From assembly GCA_963821345.1 (NCBI GenBank), contig CAWGDM010000002.1, positions 1-64,000 of the forward strand: DNA of 64,000 nt, given 5' to 3'. This document shows positions 39,147 to 47,210 of this stretch, one piece after another. Each line of letters starts with the position of its first letter. The stretch's first letter is position 1. The DNA comes from WHSW01 sp963821345 (GTDB taxonomy: Bacteria > Actinomycetota > Thermoleophilia > Solirubrobacterales > 70-9). Position numbers and translations under genes: made by a program. The notes under the pieces were generated by a model, which searched no databases, had not been told where the DNA came from, and was given only the letters and a program-made list of their open reading frames with translations.

Positions 39147-40534
39147 CGACGTTCCCGCCGTCCCAGTCCGACGGCCGGCGAGAAGCGTGCCTCGTGGGGG
39201 TCGCCGAGGTGGTCGGAGAACCAGGCGGCCGCCAGGCGCTCCACCTGCTCGAGCGCACCGAGCTCCTCGAAGAGGTGGCCGGCGCCCGGGACGACCACGA
39301 CCTCGCAGGGGCCGCGAATCAGGCTTGCCGCCTTGCGGTTCAGCGCGAGCACCTCACGGTCCTCGCCACCGACGATCAAGAGCGTCGGAGCATTGACCTC
39401 GCTCAGGGCGGTGCCGGCGAGGTCGGGGCGCCCACCGCGCGAGACCACCGCCTCGACGCCCTCCGGCGCGAGACCGGCGGCCCGCAGCGCCGCGGCGGCA
39501 CCCGTGGAGGCACCGAAGAGGCCGACCGGCAGGGCGTGAATCTCCGGCGCCGTGGCGGCCCACCGGCGTGCCGCGAGCAGCCGATTGGCGAGCAGGTCGA
39601 TGTCGAAGACGTTGGTGCGATCGCGCGCCTCGCGCTCGGTCAGCAGGTCGAAGAGCAGGGTCGCGAAGCCAGCCGCCTGCAGGTGCGCGGCGACCGCGCG
39701 GTTGCGGGGGCTGTGGCGACTCGAGCCGCTGCCGTGAGCGAAGATCACGAGCCCGACGGGGTCGTCCGGCAGCCCGAGCGTTCCGGACAGCTCGATTCCC
39801 GCTTCCGGGACCGCCACCTCGAGCTCCGTGAGCTTGGCTTCGCCGTCGGCGACGTCGCCGTTCGATTCGCGACGCGCTCGTGCCAGCAGCTCGAGTACCT
39901 CTCGATCCGAGGTCTGCGCGAAGTCCTCGTAAGCGGCCCCGACGCCGAGAAACGGACGCGGTGAGCTGAGGCAGACGAAGCCGTCGAACTCCGACCGCAG
40001 CTGCTCGGCGACCCCGGACGGGCAGACGGGCACGGCGAGGATCACCGCGCGCGCGCCGCGAGCGCGCAGCACGCGCGCCGCGGCCGCGGCGGTGACGCCC
40101 GTCGCGAGCCCGTCGTCGACCAGAAGGACGACCCGGCCGTCGACGTCGATCTGCGGGTGTTGCGGACGGTAGGTCTTGCGGCGTCGCTCGAGCTCCGCCT
40201 GCTCATGCGCGACGATCGCACCGAGCTCCTCACCCGTGATCCCGAGCCTGCCGACGATCCCGTGATCGAGAACGGCAGTGCCGCCCTCACCGAGCGCCCC
40301 GATGCCCAGCTCCGGTTGTCTCGGCGCGCCCAGTTTGCGCACCAAGCCGATGTCGAGCGGGACGCCCAGCGCCCGCGCGACCTCATAACCGACCGGAACC
40401 CCGCCGCGCGGCAGGGCGACGACGACCAGATCTTGGTCAGCGAGGCCGGCAAGCTCACGGGCCAGCTCTCGCCCGGCCGCGCGGCGGTCCCGGTAGCGCC
40501 GCCGAGCGGAACGGGATTGAGCTTCGGAACGCAT
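39143..40534 (-). CDS. Phosphoribosyltransferase fused to an alpha/beta hydrolase
   Basis: A 463-aa fusion. Residues 1-225 are a PRTase: VALPRGGVPVGYEVARALGV, DIGLVRKLGAPRQPELGIGA and the PRPP loop VVLLVDDGLATGVTAAAAAR. Residues 235-463 are a dienelactone-hydrolase-type domain: FAHGSGSSRHSPRNRAVAAH, nucleophile GLFGASTGAAAALRAAG (Ser in GASTG), acid in LIVGGEDREVL and His in VVPGAGHLFEE. The same fusion exists as Rv0571c, a DosR-regulon member. A nucleotide or base salvage-linked activity is plausible; the hydrolase substrate is unknown. First gene of the five-gene operon ending at 34933. Confidence 0.93.
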   Translation of the reverse strand: MRSEAQSRSARRRYRDRRAAGRELARELAGLADQDLVVVALPRGGVPVGYEVARALGVPLDIGLVRKLGAPRQPELGIGALGEGGTAVLDHGIVGRLGITGEELGAIVAHEQAELERRRKTYRPQHPQIDVDGRVVLLVDDGLATGVTAAAAARVLRARGARAVILAVPVCPSGVAEQLRSEFDGFVCLSSPRPFLGVGAAYEDFAQTSDREVLELLARARRESNGDVADGEAKLTELEVAVPEAGIELSGTLGLPDDPVGLVIFAHGSGSSRHSPRNRAVAAHLQAAGFATLLFDLLTEREARDRTNVFDIDLLANRLLAARRWAATAPEIHALPVGLFGASTGAAAALRAAGLAPEGVEAVVSRGGRPDLAGTALSEVNAPTLLIVGGEDREVLALNRKAASLIRGPCEVVVVPGAGHLFEELGALEQVERLAAAWFSDHLGDPHEARFSPAVGLGRRERR

Positions 40535-40568
40535 CGGACTGACTCTCGTGCCCGCCGGTTTCGAGCTT

Positions 40569-40727
40569 CTACTCGGGCACGAACGTGACCTTCAGGTCCG
40601 TCCGGTACTCGATGATCTCGCCGCCCTCGACGCGAACCATCTGCTCGTTCACGTAGGCGCCGCGGATGTCGCGGACGGACTCGGTCGCCTCTGCGACTCC
40701 ATGGGCGATCACCTTTGCGACTGACAT
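40569..40727 (-). CDS. Dodecin-like protein
   Basis: A 52-aa protein starting SVAKVIAHGVAEATESVRDI, then RGAYVNEQMVRVEGGEIIEY and RTDLKVTFVPE. The helix followed by three strands and the YxV...G-I-EYR pattern are those of dodecins, 12-subunit shells that store or buffer flavins or coenzyme A. It is shorter than typical dodecins (about 65-70 aa), and the first loop is compact. The ribosome site AGGAG lies 7 bases before the ATG. It precedes the five-gene operon by 35 bases and may belong to it. Confidence 0.8.
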   Translation of the reverse strand: MSVAKVIAHGVAEATESVRDIRGAYVNEQMVRVEGGEIIEYRTDLKVTFVPE

Positions 40728-40846
40728 GTGTCGACTCCTAGCTCGTGTCCCCGCCGAGCATCGATGATCCGCGCGAGAAATTGATCCGTGCCGGACACGG
40801 CTTTGGCTGGGTAGCGGCTACCGTGCTTCGGTCACTCGTGAGTGCC

Positions 40847-40987
40847 TCAATGCCGGGTCCCGGAGCGGTCGCAGGTAGGCGATCGTCCCGGGACGATCGG
40901 CAGCCAGAACGCGAAAGCGCGATAGGTGAGGACGCTGACCACGGCCACTCCGCCGGCGATGCCGAAGCCGATCAGCGTGGCGATCAT
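40847..40987 (-). pseudogene. C-terminal piece of a UPF0104/LPG-flippase-type protein
   Basis: A 46-codon frame whose ATG overlaps the TGA of the P-type ATPase. IATLIGFGIAGGVAVVSVLT followed by YRAFAFWLPIVPG matches the last helix and conserved YRxxxFWLP-PG end of UPF0104 / lysyl-phosphatidylglycerol flippase proteins. After VPG the expected TIAYLRPLRDPAL continues in another frame. A perfect palindrome CGATCGTCCCGGGACGATCG (40880-40899) sits exactly at the change. Either a broken remnant of a larger protein or a small membrane peptide coupled to the pump. Confidence 0.55.
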
Positions 40988-43749
40988 GCCGCATGTTTGG
41001 CAGTCGGCGCCCGGCGCCGCAGCAGCCAGCGGCGGAGCTCGTCGGCGCCCCAGACGATGATCGGGAAGGGAGCGACGAACAGCAGCATCCGCGGCTCCAG
41101 CGCTGCGGTGGCCAGGAGATCGTGAAACGGCGGCGCGTAGATGATCAGCGCCGACAGCCCGAGCTCGAACGCGATCCCCCAGAGCAGGAGACGGTTGGAG
41201 AAGACGCCGATCGAGCGCAGTGAAGCCCGCTCGGTCCGTGCCGCGAAGGCGGTTCCGATCTGGCCCATGACCATGCCCAGGAAGGTCATCGTCGTCGCCT
41301 GCTGGTAGGCGTGGTGAAGGTCTGTCCCTTGGCCGGTTGGGTCACCGGGCGACCAGCCCGCGTCGGCCAGCACGAAAAAGAAGCCCGCCATCGCCAGGCC
41401 GGCGCAGATCAGACCCAGAAAAAGCCAAGCCCGGAGCAGCATCGCGGGACGGATCACTCCCTCGGAACGATCGCGCGGGGGGCGTCGCATGATCCCCGGT
41501 TCGGCGGGTTCCCTGCCGAGCGCGAGCGCAGGGAGAGTCTCGGTCCCGATGTCGAACGCGAGCAGCTGGAGGACGGTCAAGGGCAGTGGGATGGCACCGC
41601 CGCCAAGCGCGAAGACCACGAACGGGGTCACCTCCGGGGTTGCGTGGGCAAAGATGTAGAAGATGAACTTGCGAACGTTGTCGTAGACCCGGCGGCCGGC
41701 GCCGACGGCGGTGACGATGGTGGCGAAGTTGTCATCGGTCAGCACCATCGTCGCGGCCTCGCGGGCGACATCGGTCCCCGAACGGCCCATCGCAACGCCG
41801 ATGTCGGCACATCGCAGAGCGGGGGCGTCATTGACGCCGTCCCCGGTCATCGCGACCACGAGCCCCTCGGCGCGCAACGACTCCGCGATTCGCAGCTTGG
41901 CCTCCGGCGAGCTGCGGGCGAAGATCAGCTCCGGTTCCGACCTCAGGAGGGCGTCGAGGTCGGCGTCGCCTATCCGCTCCAGCTGCTCGCCTGTGATCAC
42001 GGTCGGCCGGTCGCCGGTGATGCCGACCTCCCGCGCGACGGCGGCCGCGGTGAGCCCGTGATCGCCGGTGATGACGATGACCCGGATCCCCGCGCGGCGG
42101 CAGCGGCGGACCGCATCGGCGACCTCGGGGCGGGGCGGATCAAGCATCGCGACCAGGCCCAGGAGGCACAGGTGGCGTTCGGCCTGCTCGCGGTGGTCGG
42201 GAACGTCGTCGCCGGCCTCGAGGCGTCGCTGGGCCAGCGCCAGGACCCGAAGGCCCCCCCGGGCGTACTCGGTCACCGCCCGCGTAGCCGCTTCCCGTTC
42301 CGCCTCCCCGAGCGGTCGCGCGTGGCCGTCGACGACCAGCGAGTCGCAGCGCGGCAGCACGACCTCTGGCGCTCCCTTGGTCTCGATCCAGACGGCACCC
42401 TCTCGTTCGTCGACCGTGGACATCAGCCTGAGCGTGGGGTCGAAGTGAAAGTGACGCCGGCGCTGACGCTCGCGTTCGTCGGCGTCGACATCGGCCGCGC
42501 CGAGCCTCTGAGCGACCTCGAGCAACGCGATCTCGGTCGGGTCCCCGGACGCCGTGCCATCGGAACCGTCGAGGCGCGCGTTGTTGCACCGCGTCGCGAC
42601 CGCGCCCAGCGCGCGCAGCTCGGTCTCTTCGACCGCGGGCGCGGAACCCGCGCCGGAATCGAGGTCGAGCGTCCATCCGGGCGTCCAGATCGACCGCACC
42701 CGCATTCGGTTCTGGGTCAGCGTCCCAGTCTTGTCGGTGCAAATGACGCTGGTCGAACCCAGCGTCTCGACGGCACTTAGGCGCTTGACCACGGCGCCGC
42801 GACCGACGAGCTCCCGGGCGCCCACGGCGAGCGCCAGGGTGATCACCGGCAGCAGCCCCTCCGGCACGAGGCCGACCAGAAGACCTACAGCGAAGACGAC
42901 GGAGTCGCCGACCGAGAGCCCAGCGCCGAGGGTCGCGAGCGGGACAAACGCCGCGGCTCCCAGGACAGCGATAAGAGCGATCAGCCAGGCGACCTTGCGC
43001 ACCTCCCGCTCGAGTGGCGACTCATCGCGCTCGATCCGCTCCGAGAGGCTCGCGATCCGCCCCAGCTCGGTCCGCATGCCGGTCGCGAAGACGACCGCAC
43101 GGGCATCCCCCTCGGTGCAGGTGGTGCCGGAGAGCACCAGGTCGCGCGCCTGCAGCAAGGGGACGCTGGCGTCGATGGAGGCGCTCGACCGCTCAACCGC
43201 CATCGACTCGCCGGTCAGGGTCGACATGTCGACCTCGAGCGCGCCGGAGAGCAGCCGCGCGTCCGCCGAGATCCGATCGCCCTCCTCGATCGCGAGCACG
43301 TCGCCCGGCACCAGCTCGGACGACGGGATCAGTTGTGGCCGCCCGTCGCGGATCACCCTTGCCTGCGCCGGCAGGTAGGCCGCGAGCGCCTCGACCGCGC
43401 GCTCGGCCTGAAGCTCCTGGGCAAACGCAAACGCCGCGTTGATCAGGATCACGATCACGATCGCGATCGCGATCGGAACGATGCCGGCCACCCAGGCGAG
43501 GGCGGCGGCCGCCCACAAGAGCAGCGCCAGCGGGTGACCGAGCTGGTGTGCTAGCTCCCGCGCGTGGTTTTGCCGCCCGCGTCGGACGATCTCATTCGGG
43601 CCATGTTGCTGTAGACGCCGAGCCGCCTCGCGGTCGCTCAATCCCTGCGCACGCGCACTGAGGTGCTGCATGAGGAGGTCGAGCGGCTCCTCTGGATCGG
43701 GCTGTGGATGATCCAGGGTCTCGCCGCTGGGATCAATCGGCTCGTTCAC
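40984..43749 (-). CDS. P-type cation ATPase (P2/CtpF-like)
   Basis: A 921-aa ion pump. N-terminal cation ATPase domain (LSDREAARRLQQHGPNEI), helices 1-2, actuator TGES (179-182), helices 3-4 with the ion-site VPEGLLP (295-301), phosphorylation motif CTDKTGTLTQNR with Asp339, nucleotide domain KGAPEVVLPRC and the hinge MTGDGVNDAPALRCADIGVA, then six C-terminal helices. PEGLLP and the overall length fit calcium- or sodium/potassium-type P2 pumps; CtpF (Rv1997) of M. tuberculosis is the DosR-regulated example. The ion is not known. The stop overlaps the small ORF at 40847. Confidence 0.95.
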   Translation of the reverse strand: MNEPIDPSGETLDHPQPDPEEPLDLLMQHLSARAQGLSDREAARRLQQHGPNEIVRRGRQNHARELAHQLGHPLALLLWAAAALAWVAGIVPIAIAIVIVILINAAFAFAQELQAERAVEALAAYLPAQARVIRDGRPQLIPSSELVPGDVLAIEEGDRISADARLLSGALEVDMSTLTGESMAVERSSASIDASVPLLQARDLVLSGTTCTEGDARAVVFATGMRTELGRIASLSERIERDESPLEREVRKVAWLIALIAVLGAAAFVPLATLGAGLSVGDSVVFAVGLLVGLVPEGLLPVITLALAVGARELVGRGAVVKRLSAVETLGSTSVICTDKTGTLTQNRMRVRSIWTPGWTLDLDSGAGSAPAVEETELRALGAVATRCNNARLDGSDGTASGDPTEIALLEVAQRLGAADVDADERERQRRRHFHFDPTLRLMSTVDEREGAVWIETKGAPEVVLPRCDSLVVDGHARPLGEAEREAATRAVTEYARGGLRVLALAQRRLEAGDDVPDHREQAERHLCLLGLVAMLDPPRPEVADAVRRCRRAGIRVIVITGDHGLTAAAVAREVGITGDRPTVITGEQLERIGDADLDALLRSEPELIFARSSPEAKLRIAESLRAEGLVVAMTGDGVNDAPALRCADIGVAMGRSGTDVAREAATMVLTDDNFATIVTAVGAGRRVYDNVRKFIFYIFAHATPEVTPFVVFALGGGAIPLPLTVLQLLAFDIGTETLPALALGREPAEPGIMRRPPRDRSEGVIRPAMLLRAWLFLGLICAGLAMAGFFFVLADAGWSPGDPTGQGTDLHHAYQQATTMTFLGMVMGQIGTAFAARTERASLRSIGVFSNRLLLWGIAFELGLSALIIYAPPFHDLLATAALEPRMLLFVAPFPIIVWGADELRRWLLRRRAPTAKHAA

Positions 43750-43895
43750 CTCGCGCCGCCCGGCTTCAGGCGCCCGCCCGTGTGGTCCGGCGCACCGTCA
43801 GTCCTGCTGCCGCTCCGCGACCAACGACGGCCCGGCCACAGCAAGCAGACCGAGGGCGAGGTTGAGTCTCTGCTTGCGATGCATCACGCCGGGTG

Positions 43896-44255
43896 TCAAG
43901 ACGTCGGTGCGGATGCGTCCGATCCGAGGTCGGGCGACAGCGAGCGGGAAACGAAATGTACGCCCTCGGAGCCCTCGAGCGAGAAGCCGCCGGCTTCGCC
44001 GTCCCCGACGTCGATCACGAACGCGGGCCGGCCCCAGCGTTGGTACATCTCATCGTCGACATAGAAGGGCGCGCCGGCGATCGCTCCCAGCTTCAGGTCG
44101 TCGTCGCTGGGCAGAAGCTCGCCTCGGGTCAGGCAAATCGCGGCGCTACCGTCGCAGCATCCACCCGACTGATAGAAGGCAAGTGGCCCGTGCTTCTCCT
44201 TCAGGCGTTCGATCACCTCGAGCGCCGCTGGTGTAGCGCTCACGATCTCGTTCAC
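43896..44255 (-). CDS. DUF779 protein, partner of aldehyde dehydrogenase
   Basis: A 119-aa protein. MNEIVSATPAALEVIERLKE, HGPLAFYQSGGCCDGSAAIC, then LGAIAGAPFYVDDEMYQRWG and DGEAGGFSLEGSEGVHFVSR form the DUF779 signature, with a conserved CC pair in GGCCDGS that may bind metal. DUF779 genes are almost always found next to aldehyde dehydrogenases of the AldA/ExaC type, as here: the dehydrogenase stop is four bases upstream. Probable accessory or maturation role; not proven. Confidence 0.92.
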   Translation of the reverse strand: MNEIVSATPAALEVIERLKEKHGPLAFYQSGGCCDGSAAICLTRGELLPSDDDLKLGAIAGAPFYVDDEMYQRWGRPAFVIDVGDGEAGGFSLEGSEGVHFVSRSLSPDLGSDASAPTS

Positions 44256-44259
44256 TGGC

Positions 44260-45798
44260 TTAGAAGAAGCCCAGCGGCTTCGGGTCGTAGCTGACCAGCA
44301 TGCACTTGGTCTGGCTGTAGTGATCGAGCATCATCTTGTGGTTCTCGCGACCAACCCCGGAGCTCTTATAGCCGCCGAACGCGGCGTGCGCCGGGTACTG
44401 GTGGTAGCAGTTGATCCACACGCGACCTGCCTTGATCCGGCGGCCCATCCTGTAGGCCCTGCTTCCGTCGCGGGTCCAGACACCCGCCCCGAGGCCGTAG
44501 AGGGTGTCGTTGGCGATCCGCAGCGCGTCGGCCTCGTCGGCAAACGTGGTCACGCAGACCACCGGGCCGAAGATCTCCTCCTGGAAAACGCGCATTTCGT
44601 TGGTGCCTCGCAACACGGTCGGCTCGAAGAAGTAACCGCCCGCGAGCTCACCGTCGAGCTCAGGCAGATGGCCGCCCGCAACCACCTCGGCGCCCTCGTC
44701 CGCGCCGATCCCGACGTAGCTCTCGACCTTCTCCAACTGTGCGGCCGAAACCTGCGGCCCCATCGTCGTCTCGGGATCGAGAGGGTTGCCGACCTTGATT
44801 GCGCCGATCCGCTCCAGGACCCGGTTCATGAACTCGTCGTAGATCGACTCGTGGATCAGGGCCCGCGAGGGACAGGTGCAGACCTCACCCTTGTTGAAGG
44901 CATAGAGCACGAGCCCCTCGATCGCCTTGTCGAGGAACTCGTCGTCGGCCGCCATCACGTCCTCGAAGAAGATGTTCGGCGACTTGCCTCCGAGCTCAGT
45001 GGTGGAGGGAATCAGGTTCTGGGCCGCGTACTGCATGATCAGCCGGCCGGTCACGGTCTCGCCGGTAAAGGCGATTTTCGCAATCCGCTTGTTGGACGCG
45101 AGGGCTCTCCCGATCTCCGCACCGGGGCCGTTGACGATGTTGAGCACGCCGGGCGGGACGACGTCCTCGACTACCTCGGCGAGCTTCAGGATCGACCAAG
45201 GCGTGGGGCTCGCAGGCTTCAGCACCGTGCAGTTTCCCGCCGCGAGTGCCGGGGCGACCTTCCAAGCCGCCATCAGCAGCGGAAAGTTGAACGGGATGAT
45301 CTGTCCGACCACGCCGAGCGGCTCGCGGAAGTGGTAGGCGACGGTGTGCTTGTCGAGCTCTGAGATCGCTCCTTCCTCGCCGCGAATCGCGCCTGCGAAG
45401 TAGCGAAGGTGGTCGATCGCCAGCGGCAGGTCGGCGGCGAGGGTCTCGCGCACGGGCTTGCCGTTCTCCCAGCTCTCGGCAACTGCGAGCATCTCGAGGT
45501 TCTCCTCAATCGCGTCGGCCATCGCGTTGAGCACCGCAGCGCGCTCCGTCACGGAGGCGTCTCCCCAGTCGTCCTTCGCGGCGTGCGCCGCGTCGAGGGC
45601 CAGCTCGATGTCGTCCGGACTCGAATTCGCGACTTGGCAGAAGGCCTGCCCGGTCACCGGCGTGAGATTGTCGCGGTATTCGCCCGTCGTCGGCGGTACC
45701 CAGTGCCCGCCGATGAAGTTGTCATAGCTCGCCTTCAGCTTGACGCGACTGTCGCTCTGGCCTGGCGCTGCGAAGGTGGTCTGCTCGACGGTGCTCAT
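44260..45798 (-). CDS. NAD-dependent aldehyde dehydrogenase
   Basis: A 512-aa aldehyde dehydrogenase from ATG 45796-45798, with GGGAGACATC as ribosome site; the 33 codons upstream are excluded. The Rossmann core has IPFNFPLLMAAWKVAPALAA, KPASPTPWSIL, and FTGETVTGRLI. The general base is Glu268 in TTELGGKSPN and the catalytic thiol Cys307 in FNKGEVCTCPSR. NxGEVC in place of NxGQxC is seen in the ExaC/AldA acetaldehyde and glycolaldehyde enzymes. In operon with DUF779; substrates are likely short aldehydes formed during fermentation or stress. Confidence 0.95.
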   Translation of the reverse strand: MSTVEQTTFAAPGQSDSRVKLKASYDNFIGGHWVPPTTGEYRDNLTPVTGQAFCQVANSSPDDIELALDAAHAAKDDWGDASVTERAAVLNAMADAIEENLEMLAVAESWENGKPVRETLAADLPLAIDHLRYFAGAIRGEEGAISELDKHTVAYHFREPLGVVGQIIPFNFPLLMAAWKVAPALAAGNCTVLKPASPTPWSILKLAEVVEDVVPPGVLNIVNGPGAEIGRALASNKRIAKIAFTGETVTGRLIMQYAAQNLIPSTTELGGKSPNIFFEDVMAADDEFLDKAIEGLVLYAFNKGEVCTCPSRALIHESIYDEFMNRVLERIGAIKVGNPLDPETTMGPQVSAAQLEKVESYVGIGADEGAEVVAGGHLPELDGELAGGYFFEPTVLRGTNEMRVFQEEIFGPVVCVTTFADEADALRIANDTLYGLGAGVWTRDGSRAYRMGRRIKAGRVWINCYHQYPAHAAFGGYKSSGVGRENHKMMLDHYSQTKCMLVSYDPKPLGFF

Positions 45799-45856
45799 GA
45801 TGTCTCCCGTTTGTGGTGCCTGTCGCTGCCTCCAACCCAACCACCCGCCAACTGGC

Positions 45857-45894
45857 CCCGCATCCGTACTGACTTCCCCGATTCCATGCGGGGT
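45857..45894. promoter_or_regulatory. Inverted repeat upstream of the aldehyde dehydrogenase
   Basis: CCCCGCAT (45857-45864) and ATGCGGGG (45887-45894) form a perfect 8-bp inverted repeat with a 22-base centre, 59-96 bases upstream of the dehydrogenase start. It could be an operator for a dimeric regulator or a transcript hairpin. A GCATCCGTA string overlaps the left arm and occurs also at 31041 and 32850. Confidence 0.35.
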
Positions 45895-46001
45895 CACTCC
45901 CGATCACCGCCCCACAGCAACAGGTGCCTCCGCCCCCGGGTTGTCGTCACCCGTACGCCGCTCGCTCCGCTCGGAGCAGCGGGGCCGCATGGTCTGCTTC
46001 G

Positions 46002-46892
46002 TTACTGAGTCCGGAGTGGCTCGGCGCCGCCGTCGCGCGGAACGATCAGCACCGGTGCGACCGTCGAGCGCATCAGCTTTGTCGAGACGCCGCCCAACAG
46101 GGCCCGCCGCAGGGGTCCATAGCAGCGGGATCCGACGATCAGCAGATCCAGGCTCTCCGCCGCTTTGGCGAGCTCGGATGCCGGGTCGCCGTGCAGCAGG
46201 CGCCGCTCAAGGTCGAGTCCGGAGGGAGCCTCCGCCATCGCCCGATCGAGCACGGCGTCCATCCGGTCGCGCTTCGATTGGTCAAGCTCTTCTCTGCTCA
46301 GTATCGAGAGAACCGCGCCGCCGATATCGGGCGGAATCGGAGGGGCCACGGCGATCACGGTCAGGCTCGCTCCGAGACGCCCAGCCAGCGATCCCGCGAC
46401 GACCATCGCGGACCGCGACTCGGCGGATCCGTCGATGCCGACCCCCAACCGGGTCAGGCTTCGGTCGGATCTGGTCGCATAGCCGCTCGGAGCTACCGCG
46501 ACGGCGCAAGGAGCGCCCGAGAGCAGGGCCTCGCCGACGCTGCCGAGCAGGACCCGACCGAGCGTGCCACGGTGCGCGGAGCCGACCGTGATCAAGATCG
46601 CGTCCTCGCTCTCGGCGAGCTGATCCAGAGCATGGCCCGGCGACTCGTCGACGAGTGTCCGCGTCTCGATCTCGAGCGGCGCGACCTGATCCTGGGCACG
46701 CTCGAACATCGGGGCTACGTGCTCCTCGGCTGCTCGCTCCAATTCGTCTCGCGGCAACGGGAAATGGGAATAGGCGACCGCCGTCGCAACCAGCGGCTCG
46801 GCCTCTACCGCAGGCGCCAGTACCGCGCCAAGCGCCAAGGCATCCCTGCCGTGCTCGGAGCCGTCATAGCCGATGATCAGCCTGCGCTTCAT
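46002..46892 (-). CDS. Universal stress protein, two UspA domains
   Basis: A 296-aa double Usp from ATG 46890-46892 (MKRRLIIGYDGSEHGRDALA); twelve codons upstream are not conserved. The first domain has GSAHRGTLGRVLLGSVGEAL, the second GVGIDGSAESRSAMVVAGSL with GSRCYGPLRRALLGGVSTKL. The glycine motifs for ATP binding are kept in both. It ends the stress-related segment and lies 100 bases after the intergenic region of the dehydrogenase operon. Third double Usp of the window, closest in layout to that at 35765. Confidence 0.92.
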   Translation of the reverse strand: MKRRLIIGYDGSEHGRDALALGAVLAPAVEAEPLVATAVAYSHFPLPRDELERAAEEHVAPMFERAQDQVAPLEIETRTLVDESPGHALDQLAESEDAILITVGSAHRGTLGRVLLGSVGEALLSGAPCAVAVAPSGYATRSDRSLTRLGVGIDGSAESRSAMVVAGSLAGRLGASLTVIAVAPPIPPDIGGAVLSILSREELDQSKRDRMDAVLDRAMAEAPSGLDLERRLLHGDPASELAKAAESLDLLIVGSRCYGPLRRALLGGVSTKLMRSTVAPVLIVPRDGGAEPLRTQ

Positions 46893-47210
46893 AGCGGTTT
46901 CACCTGTGCCTGGAGCGACCACGGGCACCTAGTCTCGGCTTGGTGTGCATCGGCGCGCCGACCGTAGTCGCGGTCGGATGCGCGCTCAACGGGACTCGGC
47001 ACCGAGCCCACTCCGCGCCGGCTACGGAGTTCAAGGCACCGCCGGCCGCGCGCGAAGGCGCTCGTCAGCGCGGGCGCTGGGCCGTAGCACGCCTACGGGG
47101 CGGTCAAGACCTGCTCGCCGAGGCGTTATCGGGAACATCCGCGGAACGAAGGCGCCGATTCGTACCTGCAGTGCCCATTCCCTCGCCGGCGCCAGACCGG
47201 CATCGCTGGT
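46893..47210. other. Intergenic stretch of about 318 bases
   Basis: It separates the Usp gene from the end of the acylase gene, both on the minus strand. The open frames in it are arginine-rich and have no ribosome site. No terminator-like hairpin with a T run is visible. Confidence 0.5.

Noticed and set aside
40880..40899. Perfect palindrome CGATCGTCCCGGGACGATCG as a DosR-type operator
   Set aside because: It lies in the remnant coding sequence (PIVPG) rather than upstream of a gene, and is made symmetrical only by the frame-changing base loss.
41311..42780. A 489-codon open frame antisense to the P-type ATPase
   Set aside because: Arginine/glycine-rich shadow without ribosome site or motif. 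The ATPase frame is certain.
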